DNA from: Rhodocyclaceae bacterium
GTDB lineage: Bacteria > Pseudomonadota > Gammaproteobacteria > Burkholderiales > Rhodocyclaceae
Reading direction: 5' to 3'
Assembly (NCBI GenBank): GCA_019455325.1
Contig: JACFMQ010000021.1
Span: 1-38,882 of the forward strand
DNA length: 38,882 nt
The position numbers and the translations under genes are program-made. The notes under the pieces were generated by a model. The model did no database searches, was not told the DNA's origin, and saw nothing but the letters and a program-made list of their open reading frames with translations. This document shows, piece by piece, positions 1-8,898 of this stretch. Numbering within the stretch: the stretch's first letter is position 1; every line of letters begins with the position of its first letter.

Positions 1-52
1 CCCCTATTTCTTCCTGAAGATCAAGGCTGCCTTCCCCGGTAAAGCGCGATGA
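1..52 (+). CDS. C-terminal end of an unidentified protein, cut by the window edge
   Basis: In the second forward frame, bases 2-52 read PYFFLKIKAAFPGKAR and then stop at TGA 50-52. The other two forward frames look less protein-like. A hydrophobic and aromatic stretch followed by a short basic tail would suit the end of a membrane transporter, and a permease would fit beside a catabolic operon. Only 16 residues are visible, so the family cannot be named and it may not be a gene. Confidence 0.3.
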   Translation, partial: PYFFLKIKAAFPGKAR

Positions 53-80
53 ACCAAGAAATTCCCTGTTTTTGTTTTCC

Positions 81-115
81 TTTGCGAAACCTTTGCGCCT
101 TTGCGCCTCTGCGGT
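81..115. repeat. Half copy of an intergenic GCAGAG/GCAAAG heptad repeat
   Basis: Read on the minus strand, the segment contains spaced CGCAGAG/CGCAAAG units ending in ACCGCAGAGG. It matches one arm of the larger inverted element at 11773-11863. Only one arm is present here, downstream of the truncated gene and upstream of the molybdenum hydroxylase operon. Similar heptad tracts are common between genes in environmental bacteria; no function is assigned. Confidence 0.6.
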
Positions 116-153
116 GGACGTTCGCCTGCGCTTGCGGCGCGCGCACGGATAGT

Positions 154-203
154 CAATAGAATAGCTCTGCACGACAAGAACCGACCGGCGCTTCGCTCTA
201 TTG
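154..203. promoter_or_regulatory. Possible operator region upstream of the molybdenum hydroxylase operon
   Basis: CAATAGA (154-160) is repeated inverted as TCTATTG (197-203). Between them lies TGCACGACAA (168-177), a near match to TGCACGACCA at 24705-24714 upstream of the stand-alone coxG-like gene. The region is 50-100 nt upstream of the first operon start at 255, a usual place for activator binding. No convincing sigma70 pair is visible, consistent with activator dependence. This is a weak prediction from sequence alone. Confidence 0.3.
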
Positions 204-254
204 TCGATTCCGGCCACCGCTCCGCAGGATGAACCCGTTTCGAGGACTCGCCGC

Positions 255-1151
255 ATGTATCCAGCGCCTTTCCGGTACCACCGCCCCGCCTCCCTGAAGG
301 AGGCCATAGAGATGCTGTCCGCCCTCGGCGAGCGCGCCAAGCCGCTCGCCGGCGGGCAGACGCTGATCCCCATCCTCAAGCTGCGCATGGACGAACCGAG
401 CGACCTCGTCGACATCGGCCGCCTGCCCGACCTGCGCTTCGCCGAAGAGCAGGCCGGCTGGGTCCGCATCGGCGCGCTGTCGCCGCACGCCTGGGTGGCG
501 AAGTCCGCCGTCGCCGCCGCCGTGCCCATCGTCCGCGACTGCGCCGGCGGCATCGCCGACGCGCAGGTGCGCAGCCGCGGCACGATCGGCGGCTCGGTCA
601 GCGCCGCCGACCCGAACTGCGACTGGCCGACCCTGCTGCACGCGCTCGACGCCGAGATCGTCTGCGCCGGCCCGGCCGGCGAGCGCACGCTGCCGATCCG
701 CGAGTTCATCACCGCCGCCTACACCACCGCGCTCGCCGTCGGCGAACTGGTGGTCGGCGTCCGCTTCCGGGCGCCCGAGAAAGGCAGCGGCGGCGCCTAC
801 ATCGCCTACAAGAAATCGGCGGCGGCCTTTCCGGTGTGCTCGGTCGGCGTCCAGCTCACGCTCGACGGCGGCGAGGTCTGCCGCGACGTGCGCATCGTCC
901 TCGGCGGCGCCGGCCCGACCGCGCGCCGCGCCGAGGCGGCCGAGGCGGAGCTGCGCGGCAAGACCCTGTCGGACGCGCTGTGGGCCCGCGCGGCCGAGGC
1001 CGCGGTGGCGATCGCCGAACCCACCGGCGACGTGCGCGGCACCGCCGAATACAAACGCAGCCTGCTGCGCGGGCTCCTGCGCCAGGCCGCCGGCGTCGCC
1101 GTGCGCCGCTGCGCGAACGCAAGCATCGAGGGAAGCCATGTCTACGCCTGA
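255..1151 (+). CDS. Molybdenum hydroxylase FAD-binding (medium) subunit, CoxM/XdhB-like
   Basis: A 298-residue protein of the FAD-binding molybdopterin dehydrogenase family, the usual length. It passes electrons from the 2Fe-2S subunit to an acceptor through FAD. Both FAD-loop motifs are visible: AGGQ at about residues 32-35 and TIGG at about 110-113, the latter followed by SVSAADPNCDWP. ATG 255 is chosen because GAGGA lies 8 nt upstream and MYPAPF is a typical family N-terminus; the frame is open back to 201. The 3' end overlaps the next gene by 14 nt, indicating translational coupling. The family also includes CO dehydrogenase, xanthine dehydrogenase and many N-heterocycle hydroxylases, so the subunit does not identify the substrate. 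Confidence 0.93.
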   Translation: MYPAPFRYHRPASLKEAIEMLSALGERAKPLAGGQTLIPILKLRMDEPSDLVDIGRLPDLRFAEEQAGWVRIGALSPHAWVAKSAVAAAVPIVRDCAGGIADAQVRSRGTIGGSVSAADPNCDWPTLLHALDAEIVCAGPAGERTLPIREFITAAYTTALAVGELVVGVRFRAPEKGSGGAYIAYKKSAAAFPVCSVGVQLTLDGGEVCRDVRIVLGGAGPTARRAEAAEAELRGKTLSDALWARAAEAAVAIAEPTGDVRGTAEYKRSLLRGLLRQAAGVAVRRCANASIEGSHVYA

Positions 1152-1635
1152 CGCCATTCCGCCGGTCACCATCGAACTGACCGTCAACGGCCGCAAATAC
1201 TGCCGCGAGGTCGAACCGCGCCTGCTCCTCGTCGAATTCCTGCGCGAGGAGCTGGGGCTCACGGGCACGCACATCGGCTGCGACACCAGCTACTGCGGCG
1301 CCTGCACCGTGCAGTTGAACGGCGCGCCGATCAAGTCCTGCACGCTGTTCGCGGTGCAGGCGGACGGCGGCGAGGTGCTCACCGTCGAAGGGCTGGAACA
1401 GGACGGCGAGCTGCATCCCCTGCAGAAATCCTTCTCCGAACACCACGGCCTGCAGTGCGGCTACTGCACGCCGGGCATGCTGATGTCCGCGCACGCGCTG
1501 CTCGCCGGCAACCCCGGCGCCGACCGCAAGGCGATCAAGAAGGCGATCGCCGGCAACGTCTGCCGCTGCACCGGCTACCAGAACATCCTGAAGGCGATCG
1601 AGGCGGTGGCGAACGACGCCGGGGAGGGCAAATAA
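1138..1635 (+). CDS. Molybdenum hydroxylase 2Fe-2S (small) subunit, CoxS/XdhA-like
   Basis: A 165-residue two-cluster iron-sulfur subunit of normal length. The plant-type ferredoxin domain has C48, C53, C56 and C68; the C-terminal helical domain carries C107, C110, C142 and C144 (CGYC and CRC). It relays electrons from the molybdenum centre to FAD in the medium subunit. It overlaps the upstream gene by 14 nt, and its stop shares bases with the next start (TAATG), so the three structural genes form one translation unit. No Tat signal is visible, which fits a cytoplasmic enzyme. Confidence 0.95.
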   Translation: MSTPDAIPPVTIELTVNGRKYCREVEPRLLLVEFLREELGLTGTHIGCDTSYCGACTVQLNGAPIKSCTLFAVQADGGEVLTVEGLEQDGELHPLQKSFSEHHGLQCGYCTPGMLMSAHALLAGNPGADRKAIKKAIAGNVCRCTGYQNILKAIEAVANDAGEGK

Positions 1636-4600
1636 TGGAAATGAAGTTCTCCGGCCAGTTCGAGGTCTCGCCGCCGCCCGCGGAAGTCTTCGCGCTGCTC
1701 TCCGACCCGCAGAAGTTCGCGCCGCTGCTGCCGACCTTCTCCAGCCTCGAAATGAAGGACGCGAACACCGCGCTGGTGAAGGTCTCCGTCGGCATCGGCA
1801 AGATCCGCGGCACGGCCTCGACGCAGCTCACGCTGCAGAAGAAGACGGAGCCGACGCACGCCACCTACCTCGGCACCGGCAAGGTGATGGGCGGCGCCTA
1901 CACCATGATCTCCTCCTACGACCTCGAACCCAAGGGCAGCGGCACGCTGGTCAAGTGGCGGGGCGAGGTGCAGCTCGTCGGCAAGATCCTCTCGCTGGCC
2001 GGCGGCGGCATGCAGGGCTACGCCGAGCAGCAGATCAACGCTGTCATCACCAGCCTGCAGCAGGCCATGTCGCCCGAGGGCCGGCGCGGCGCGCCGGCGC
2101 CGGCGGACGAGGCGGGCTGGCTGCAGCGCCTGCTGCGCCTGCTCGGACTGGCGCCGGCAGCCGATCAGCCGGGCGGCACGCCGCCGGCGGACGCCGCGGC
2201 GGCGACGGCGAAGCTCACCGCGGGCTGGACCGGCACCGCCAGAGCCGAGCGCGGCGCGAGGGCGCTGTCGCCGCTCAAGTCCGCCGGCCGCAGCAAGGAT
2301 TTCTCCGCGATCGTCGACCGCCAGGCGAGCGACAAATGGGTGCACGCCGCCCTGTCGCGCAAGGAGGACGGCCGCCTGATCCGCGGCCAGGGGCTGTTCG
2401 TCGACGACTACAGGGTCGACGGCATGCTCTACATGAACCTGGTGCGCTCGCCCTACGCGCACGCCCGCATCGTCAGGATCGACACCGCCCGCGCCGAGGC
2501 CCTGCCCGGCGTCGTGTGCACGCTCACCGGGCCGGAGATCGCCGCCGTGTGCAGCCCGTTCATGCAGATCGGCCCGGGCACCGCGCAGAACATCCGCGAC
2601 TTTCCGCTGGCCGTGGAAAAGGCCATCTACCAGGGCGAGCCGGTGGTCGCCGTGATCGCCGAGAATGCGCGCATCGCCGCCGACGCCGCGCAGCTCGTCG
2701 AGGTCGAGTACGAGGCGCTGCCGGTCGCCACCGACTGGAAATCGGCACTGGAGGACAAGGCCGTCCTCCACCCCGGCATGGGCACCAACCACCACTGGCA
2801 CGGCGTCTACGATTTCGGCGACGTGGACAAGGCCTTCGCCGAGGCCGCGCACGTGGTGAAGATCGACCAGATGGATTTCCACCGCACCGCCAGCACGCCG
2901 CTGGAAACGCACGCCGTGGTCGCCACCTGGCAGCCCACCGGCGGCGTGGACTTCTTCTGCAACAACTCCTTCCCGGCCATCGCCATCCAGATGATCGCGC
3001 CGGCGCTCGGCCTGGGCATCGACCAGATCCGCTGCAAGACGCAGGACATCGGCGGCAGCTTCGGCATCAAGATCGGCAACTATCCGTACATGGCGCTCGC
3101 CGCGCTGGCCTCGAAGAAGTGCGGCGGCCGGCCGGTGAAGTGGGTGGAGACGCGCAACGAGCACATGCTGGCCGGCGGCCACGGCGGCGAGCGCACCTTC
3201 CTCGACACCGAGGTGGCGCTCGACAAGGACGGCACGATCACCGCCATCCGCGCCCGCCACATCGACGACTGCGGCGCCTATCCGCGCTACGAGCCGCTCG
3301 GCTGCGTGATCTGGTCGCAGGTGCTGCCGGCCTGCTACAAGCTGCGCAACATCCGCATCGACTTCAACCAGGTGGTCACCAACAAGGGGCCGGCCTCGCC
3401 CAACCGCGGCTACTCGCGCCTGCAGCACCTGTGGTTCATGGAGCGCGTCATCGACATCTGCGCGCACGCGCTGAACATTCCGGGCGACGCGATGCGTCTG
3501 GCCAACTACGTCCGCGAGTTCCCCTACACGACGCCCAACGGCTGCGTCTACGACTCCGGCGACTACCCGCTGATGCTGGAAAAGGCGAAGGCGCTGATCG
3601 GCTGGGACGAGTGGAAGAAGAAGCAGGCCGAGGCGCGCGCCGAGGGCCGCTGGTTCGGCATCGGCATCGGCACCACGCTCGACTCGGGCACCAACAACTT
3701 CGGCCAGTCGCGCATCGTCAATCCCTACCTGCCGTTCTCCGGCAACTCGGAGGTGGCGACGATCAAGCTCGACCTCGACGGCACCGTCGTCGTCACGCTC
3801 GGCAGCACGCCTTCCGGCCAGGGCCACGAGACGACGACCGCGCAGGTGGTGGCCGACGAGCTCGGCATCCGCCCGGACATGGTCGAAGTGCGCACCGGCT
3901 TCGACACCGCCGCCAACAGCCACGGCGGCCACTCCGGCTCCTACGCCAGCCAGTTCGCCGTGACCGGCCTCTCGGCGGTGCACGGCGCCTGCCAGAAGCT
4001 CAAGCGCGAGATGAAGACGCTCGCCGCCTTCGCCCTCGAAGCCAACGAGGACGACCTCGAGTTCACCATCGGCCAGCAGGGCCCGGAGCTGCGCGTCAAG
4101 GGCACGGAGCGCGGCATCAACTACTGGGCGCTGTCGGCGATGGTGAACATCAACACCGCCGGCCAGCCGGCGCACTTCACCGACATCACGCTGAACATCC
4201 GCCACGTCTACCGGCCGCCGTTCAAGATTCCGGACGTCGACAAGAAGATGGGCAACCTGACGCTGACCTACGCCTCGCAACTGCACATCGCCGTCGTCGA
4301 GGTGGACCGCCTGACCTGCGTGCCGAAGATCCTCGCCTACGCCGCGATCGACGACTGCGGCAAGGTGATCAACCCGAAGATCGTCGCCGGCCAGGTGCAC
4401 GGCGCGGTGGCGCACGGCATCGGCGCGGCGCTGATGGAGGCGCACATCTACGACCGGGACGGCAACCTCCTGACCAGCACCTTCACCGACTACGCGCCGA
4501 TCACCGCGATGAGCATGCCGGACCTGCTCTACGACGACATCGAGACGCCCTCGCCGTTCAGCTACAACGGCGCCAAGGGCATGGGCGAAGGCGGCGGCGC

Positions 4601-4754
4601 GCCGCTGCACACGATCTCGGCGGCGATCCAGGACGCGCTCGCCGGCGAGGACGTGGTCATCCGCAAGTCGATCAACTCACCGAACGACCTCTACGAAGCG
4701 CTCAAGCGCGCCGACCGCGCTTCGGCGGTCAAGGTAGAATCGCGCATCGGCTGA
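1635..4754 (+). CDS. CoxG-CoxL fusion: SRPBCC domain joined to molybdopterin-binding large subunit
   Basis: A 1039-residue protein, about 250 longer than a normal CoxL/XdhA-type large subunit. Residues 1-145 resemble CoxG (SRPBCC fold). A Pro/Ala-rich linker follows, with a Leu/Arg amphipathic stretch (AGWLQRLLRLLG) like the membrane-associating tail of CoxG. From about residue 240 to the end is the molybdenum hydroxylase catalytic subunit, with GGSFG at 473-477 and GMGEGG near the C-terminus; E985 is the expected catalytic glutamate. The CO dehydrogenase loop AYxCxxR is absent and the corresponding region reads SPNRGYSR (590-595), so this is not a CO dehydrogenase. The start ATG overlaps the upstream stop as TAATG. 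The likely reaction is hydroxylation of an aromatic N-heterocycle or oxidation of an aldehyde; the substrate is unknown. Confidence 0.9.
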   Translation: MEMKFSGQFEVSPPPAEVFALLSDPQKFAPLLPTFSSLEMKDANTALVKVSVGIGKIRGTASTQLTLQKKTEPTHATYLGTGKVMGGAYTMISSYDLEPKGSGTLVKWRGEVQLVGKILSLAGGGMQGYAEQQINAVITSLQQAMSPEGRRGAPAPADEAGWLQRLLRLLGLAPAADQPGGTPPADAAAATAKLTAGWTGTARAERGARALSPLKSAGRSKDFSAIVDRQASDKWVHAALSRKEDGRLIRGQGLFVDDYRVDGMLYMNLVRSPYAHARIVRIDTARAEALPGVVCTLTGPEIAAVCSPFMQIGPGTAQNIRDFPLAVEKAIYQGEPVVAVIAENARIAADAAQLVEVEYEALPVATDWKSALEDKAVLHPGMGTNHHWHGVYDFGDVDKAFAEAAHVVKIDQMDFHRTASTPLETHAVVATWQPTGGVDFFCNNSFPAIAIQMIAPALGLGIDQIRCKTQDIGGSFGIKIGNYPYMALAALASKKCGGRPVKWVETRNEHMLAGGHGGERTFLDTEVALDKDGTITAIRARHIDDCGAYPRYEPLGCVIWSQVLPACYKLRNIRIDFNQVVTNKGPASPNRGYSRLQHLWFMERVIDICAHALNIPGDAMRLANYVREFPYTTPNGCVYDSGDYPLMLEKAKALIGWDEWKKKQAEARAEGRWFGIGIGTTLDSGTNNFGQSRIVNPYLPFSGNSEVATIKLDLDGTVVVTLGSTPSGQGHETTTAQVVADELGIRPDMVEVRTGFDTAANSHGGHSGSYASQFAVTGLSAVHGACQKLKREMKTLAAFALEANEDDLEFTIGQQGPELRVKGTERGINYWALSAMVNINTAGQPAHFTDITLNIRHVYRPPFKIPDVDKKMGNLTLTYASQLHIAVVEVDRLTCVPKILAYAAIDDCGKVINPKIVAGQVHGAVAHGIGAALMEAHIYDRDGNLLTSTFTDYAPITAMSMPDLLYDDIETPSPFSYNGAKGMGEGGGAPLHTISAAIQDALAGEDVVIRKSINSPNDLYEALKRADRASAVKVESRIG

Positions 4755-4773
4755 GTCGGGGAGGCACCAGGTC

Positions 4774-5727
4774 ATGGCAGGCAGCGGCAAGGAAACGCCC
4801 CCGGGCTTCGGTTCGATCGACGAGATCCGGGAACGCCTCGCCGCCGAAGGCTACATCGCCGACCGCATGCTGGCGACCGCCGTCTTCCTCTCGGTGTCGC
4901 TCGGCAAGCCGATGTTCGTCGAGGGCGAGCCGGGCGTCGGCAAGACCGAGATCGCCAAGGTCATGGCCCGCCTGCTCGACACCGAGCTGATCCGCCTGCA
5001 GTGCTACGAAGGCCTGGACAGCAGCGCCGCGCTCTACGAGTGGAACTACACCCGCCAGTTGCTGGAACTGCGCCTGCAGGAAGCGCGCGGCGTCGACCGC
5101 GCCGAGATCGGGCGCAACCTCTTCGCCGAGGAGTTCCTGCTGCAACGCCCGCTGCTCAAGGCGCTGCGCAGCGAGGGCGCACGGCCGCCGGTGCTGCTGA
5201 TCGACGAGGTGGACCGCTCGGACGAGGAGTTCGAGGCTTTCCTGCTCGAAGTGCTCTCCGACTTCCAGATCACCATCCCGGAGATCGGCACGCTGCGCGC
5301 GCGGCACATCCCCTTCGTCGTCCTCACCTCGAACCGCACGCGCGAGGTGCACGACGCGCTCAAGCGCCGCTGCCTCTACCACTGGATCGACTATCCGAGC
5401 TTCGCCCGCGAGACGGCGATCCTGCGCGCGCGCCTGCCCGAGGTCGAGCTGCGCCTCGCCGGCCAGGTCTGCCGCTTCATGGAGCTGCTGCGCCAGCACG
5501 ATTTCTACAAGCGGCCGGGGATCGCCGAGACCATCGACTGGGCGCGCGCGCTGCTCGCGCTCGGCGTCGCCGAACTGAGCGAAGCGGCCGTCGAGGAAAC
5601 GCTCGGCTGCATCCTCAAGTACCGCGGCGACGGCGACAAGCTGCGCCAGCTCGGGCTCGGCGGCCTGGTCGAGATGGCCCTGATGCCCGGCCACGACCCG
5701 TCGGCCGCGGCGGCGGTCTGCGCCTGA
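4774..5727 (+). CDS. coxD: CoxD-type MoxR AAA+ ATPase, molybdenum hydroxylase maturation
   Basis: A 317-residue AAA+ ATPase. Walker A is GEPGVGKT (51-58), Walker B is VLLIDEVD (about 140-147), and a sensor-like LTSNRTRE follows. In carboxydotrophs CoxD is required for building the sulfido-molybdenum-copper site of CO dehydrogenase. Homologues accompany many molybdenum hydroxylases that contain no copper. Here it follows the large subunit by 19 nt and is paired with a CoxE-type VWA gene, the standard MoxR/VWA chaperone pair. It probably remodels the apo-enzyme for cofactor insertion or sulfuration. Confidence 0.9.
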   Translation: MAGSGKETPPGFGSIDEIRERLAAEGYIADRMLATAVFLSVSLGKPMFVEGEPGVGKTEIAKVMARLLDTELIRLQCYEGLDSSAALYEWNYTRQLLELRLQEARGVDRAEIGRNLFAEEFLLQRPLLKALRSEGARPPVLLIDEVDRSDEEFEAFLLEVLSDFQITIPEIGTLRARHIPFVVLTSNRTREVHDALKRRCLYHWIDYPSFARETAILRARLPEVELRLAGQVCRFMELLRQHDFYKRPGIAETIDWARALLALGVAELSEAAVEETLGCILKYRGDGDKLRQLGLGGLVEMALMPGHDPSAAAAVCA

Positions 5728-5741
5728 GCGGACGCCCGGAC

Positions 5742-6881
5742 ATGGCCGCGCCGACCGTGCTCGAACATGTCGTCGGATTCTCCCGGGTCCTGCACGACGC
5801 CGGCCTGACGGTCAATCCGGGCCGGCTGATCGACCTCTGCCAGTGCTTCGACTTCATCGACATCGCGCAGCGCGACGACTTCCACGCCGCGGCGCGGGCG
5901 ACGCTGGTCTCGCGGCGCGAGGACATCGCGCGCTTCGACGCCGCCTTCGCGCAGTACTGGGAAGCGCCGGCGCGGACGCCGATCCGCCGCCGGCGGCAGA
6001 ACGCCGACGACGAAGACGACGCGGCCGCCGGTGAGCGCGGCGCCCGCGTCGCGCTGCCGGACGACGAAGGCGGCGGCGACGGCGGCGAGGGCAAGCCGCT
6101 CAGGCTCGCCTGGAGCCCCGACGAGGCGCTTGCCCAGCGCGACCTCGGCACGCTCACCGACGACGACGTCGAGCGCGCGCAGCGCCTGATCCGCGACATC
6201 GTCGCCGCGCTCGCCAACCGGCGCGGCCGCCGCCGCGCGTCGCACCGCCACGGCCGCATCCCCGACCTGCGCCGGCTGCTGCGCAGCCGTTCCTTCTATC
6301 TCGCCGACGGCATCTGCCCGCTGACCTGGCGCCGCCGCCGCGTCACCCGCACGCGCCTGGTGCTGATCTGCGACGTCAGCGGCTCGATGCAGCGCTACAG
6401 CCGCTTCCTCATCGAATTCATGTACGCCCTGCGCCGCGAGCTGTCCGACCTCGAAGTCGCGGTCTTCTCGACCCGGCTGACGGTGATCACCGACCTGCTG
6501 CGCCGGAAGGGCGTCGCCGACTCGCTGCGGCAGGTGGCCGACCGCATCCACGACTGGGCCGGCGGCACCGACATCGGCGGCAGCCTGCGCGAATTCAACG
6601 AGCGCCACGCGCCGCACATGCTCGACGGGCGCACCGCCGTCATCCTCCTCAGCGACGGCTGGGACCGCGGCAGCGCCGCCGAGATGCGGAACGAAATGGC
6701 CCGGCTGCGCCAGCGCGCGCAGACCGTGCTCTGGCTCAACCCGCTGCTCGGCACGCCGGGCTACAAGCCGCTGACGCAGGGCATGCAGTGCGCGCTGCCC
6801 TACCTCGACCACTTCCTGCCGGCGCACGACCTGCACAGCCTGGCGCGGCTCGCCGGCACCCTGCGCGCGATCGGCGCCTAG
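5742..6881 (+). CDS. coxE: CoxE-type VWA-domain protein, partner of CoxD
   Basis: A 379-residue protein with a C-terminal von Willebrand A domain. The MIDAS motif DVSGS lies at 211-215, with GGTDIGGS and LLSDGWDRG supplying the remaining metal ligands. The N-terminal half is charged and contains an acidic/Gly-rich low-complexity stretch (about 85-125). ATG 5742 is preferred, 14 nt after the coxD stop; the reading frame is open much further upstream, but that part lies inside coxD. MoxR ATPases and VWA proteins act as paired metallo-chaperones, so this gene probably docks the ATPase on the molybdenum enzyme. Confidence 0.9.
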   Translation: MAAPTVLEHVVGFSRVLHDAGLTVNPGRLIDLCQCFDFIDIAQRDDFHAAARATLVSRREDIARFDAAFAQYWEAPARTPIRRRRQNADDEDDAAAGERGARVALPDDEGGGDGGEGKPLRLAWSPDEALAQRDLGTLTDDDVERAQRLIRDIVAALANRRGRRRASHRHGRIPDLRRLLRSRSFYLADGICPLTWRRRRVTRTRLVLICDVSGSMQRYSRFLIEFMYALRRELSDLEVAVFSTRLTVITDLLRRKGVADSLRQVADRIHDWAGGTDIGGSLREFNERHAPHMLDGRTAVILLSDGWDRGSAAEMRNEMARLRQRAQTVLWLNPLLGTPGYKPLTQGMQCALPYLDHFLPAHDLHSLARLAGTLRAIGA

Positions 6882-6884
6882 GCC

Positions 6885-7856
6885 ATGCTCCTCGACAGCG
6901 CCGGACGCCGCATCGAATACCTCAGGCTGTCGGTCACCGACCGCTGCGACCTGCGCTGCACCTACTGCCTGCCCGAGGATTTCAAGGGCTACGAGACGCC
7001 GGCGCACTGGCTCGATTTCGACGAGATCGAGCGCCTCGTCGCCGTCTTCGCCCGCCTCGGCGTGCGGCGGGTGCGCCTCACCGGCGGCGAGCCGCTGCTG
7101 CGGCGCGGCCTGCCGGAGCTGGCCGGCCGCCTGGCGGCGCTGCCCGGCGTCGAGGATCTGTCCCTGTCCACCAACGGTACGCGGCTCGCCCGCTACGCCG
7201 CCGCGCTCCGGCGGAACGGCGTCGCGCGGCTCAACGTCAGCCTCGATTCGCTGGACGCGGCGCGCGTCGAGGCGATCAGCCGGCGCGACGTGCTGGCGCA
7301 GGTGCTCGCCGGGCTGGACGCGGCGCGCGCCGAGGGCTTCACGCAGATCAAGATCAACATGGTGGCGATGCCGGGCGTCGGCGAGGACGAGGTCGACGCC
7401 ATGGTCGACTACTGCATGGGCAAGGGCTTCATCCTGCGCCTGATCGAGACCATGCCCATGGGCGACAGCGGGCGCGGCGCCGGCCACGTCGACCTGCGGC
7501 CGATCCAGGCGCGCCTGCGCGCCCGCTTCGGCCTGATCGACGGCCTCGTCGCCGGCGGCGGTCCGGCGCGCTACCTGGTGTCGCCGGACGGGCGCTTCCA
7601 GGTCGGCTTCATCACGCCGCTGTCGCAGCACTTCTGCGAGACCTGCAACCGCGTCCGCCTGTCGGTCGACGGCATCCTCTACCTGTGCCTCGGCCAGGAG
7701 GACACCGTCGATTTCCGCAGCCTGCTGCGCGCCGGCGGCAGCGACGCCGACATCGAAGCGGCGCTGGTCGCCGGCCTCGAACGCAAGCCGCTGCGCCACG
7801 AATTCCGCGAACGGCCGGGGAAGGTCGTGCGCATCATGTCATCGACCGGCGGCTGA
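6885..7856 (+). CDS. moaA: MoaA, GTP 3',8-cyclase for molybdenum cofactor synthesis
   Basis: A 323-residue radical SAM protein of normal MoaA length. The N-terminal 4Fe-4S cluster motif is C21-x3-C25-x2-C28. The C-terminal second cluster is carried by C251, C254 and C268 (CETC, then YLC). The chain ends in a Gly-Gly tail, typical of MoaA. It converts GTP to 3',8-cyclo-dihydro-GTP, the first step of molybdopterin synthesis. It begins 3 nt after the coxE stop, so it is co-transcribed with the enzyme it serves. A dedicated copy inside a molybdoenzyme operon is probably additional to a housekeeping moaA. Confidence 0.93.
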   Translation: MLLDSAGRRIEYLRLSVTDRCDLRCTYCLPEDFKGYETPAHWLDFDEIERLVAVFARLGVRRVRLTGGEPLLRRGLPELAGRLAALPGVEDLSLSTNGTRLARYAAALRRNGVARLNVSLDSLDAARVEAISRRDVLAQVLAGLDAARAEGFTQIKINMVAMPGVGEDEVDAMVDYCMGKGFILRLIETMPMGDSGRGAGHVDLRPIQARLRARFGLIDGLVAGGGPARYLVSPDGRFQVGFITPLSQHFCETCNRVRLSVDGILYLCLGQEDTVDFRSLLRAGGSDADIEAALVAGLERKPLRHEFRERPGKVVRIMSSTGG

Positions 7857-7890
7857 CGCACGCGCGCCGCGAACGGAAAGGAGAGGACGC

Positions 7891-8898
7891 ATGGCATCCG
7901 AACTCGACGACATCCTGCAGCGGGCGCTCGCCTGGCAGGAAAGCGGACGCGGCGCGGCGCTGGCGACGGTGGTGCGCACCTGGGGCTCGTCGCCGCGCCC
8001 GGTCGGCAGCCACCTGGCGGTCGGCGGCGACGGCGACTTCGCCGGCTCGGTGTCCGGCGGCTGCATCGAGGGCGCGGTCGTCCAGGAGGCGCTGGCGACC
8101 ATCGCCGACGGCCGGCCGCGCCTGCTCGAATTCGGCGTCAGCGACGAGCAGGCCTGGGAGGTCGGCCTGGCCTGCGGCGGCCGCGTGCAGGTCTACGTCG
8201 AGCGGCCCGGCAGCCTCGCCCGCCTGCTGGCGGCGCGCGCCGCCGGGCGGCCGGCGGCACTGGTCACGCGCCTCGCCGACGGCGCCCAGTGCCTGCTCGA
8301 CGCCGAGGAGGCGAGCGGCGATCTCGAACTCGACGCGGCCGCGCGCGACGCGCTGCGCCGGCGCTTCGTCAGCGGCGAGAGCGGGCCGCTCGACGCCGCC
8401 GGCGAGCTCTTCGCCCGCGTCTACGCGCCGGCGCCGCGCCTGATCATCGTCGGCGCGGTGCACGTCGCCCAGGCCCTGGCGCCGATGGCGGCGATCGTCG
8501 GCTACGCGGTGACCATCGTCGACCCGCGCAGCGCCTTCGCCAGCGCGCAGCGCTTCCCCGGCGTCACGCTCGTCGACGACTGGCCGGACGAGGCCATGGC
8601 TCGCCTCGCGCCCGACGCGCAGACCGCCGTCGTCACGCTGACGCACGACCCCAAGCTCGACGACCCGGCGCTCGCCGCCGCGCTCGCCGGCCCGGCCTTC
8701 TACGTCGGCGCGCTGGGCAGCGCGCGCACGCACGAGAAACGCCTCGACCGCCTGCGCGAGCTTGGCCTGGAAGAACAGTTCGGCCGCATCCACGCGCCGG
8801 TCGGCCTCGACCTCGGCGGCCGCCTGCCGGCGGAGATCGCCGTCGCCATCCTCGCCGAGATCATCCGCGTGCGCCGCAAGGGAACGGCCCCGCGATGA
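7891..8898 (+). CDS. xdhC: XdhC/CoxF-family molybdenum cofactor chaperone
   Basis: A 335-residue XdhC/CoxI-family protein. The N-terminal half has SVSGGCIEG, the conserved Cys-containing family motif. The C-terminal half has a Rossmann-like segment (LIIVGAVHVAQAL) and the closing YVGALGSARTHEKR motif. XdhC binds the molybdenum cofactor, promotes exchange of its oxo for a sulfido ligand with a NifS-type desulfurase, and delivers it to xanthine dehydrogenase-type enzymes. That desulfurase partner is plausibly the gene at 10532. A clear AAAGGAGAGG ribosome site precedes ATG 7891. The stop overlaps the next start as ATGA. Confidence 0.92.
   Translation: MASELDDILQRALAWQESGRGAALATVVRTWGSSPRPVGSHLAVGGDGDFAGSVSGGCIEGAVVQEALATIADGRPRLLEFGVSDEQAWEVGLACGGRVQVYVERPGSLARLLAARAAGRPAALVTRLADGAQCLLDAEEASGDLELDAAARDALRRRFVSGESGPLDAAGELFARVYAPAPRLIIVGAVHVAQALAPMAAIVGYAVTIVDPRSAFASAQRFPGVTLVDDWPDEAMARLAPDAQTAVVTLTHDPKLDDPALAAALAGPAFYVGALGSARTHEKRLDRLRELGLEEQFGRIHAPVGLDLGGRLPAEIAVAILAEIIRVRRKGTAPR

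Noticed and set aside
1575-4610. A long minus-strand open frame of about 1000 codons opposite the molybdenum large subunit, with similar long frames elsewhere, such as plus-strand 16297-19497 and 19520-22897
   Set aside because: High third-position GC leaves the opposite strand almost free of stops. The translations are Arg/Ala/Gly/Val-rich without recognisable domains, while the opposite frames encode clear enzymes.
255-4754. Aerobic CO dehydrogenase (coxMSL)
   Set aside because: The gene set resembles cox, but the large subunit lacks the AYxCxxR loop with the copper-binding Cys, and it is a CoxG fusion.
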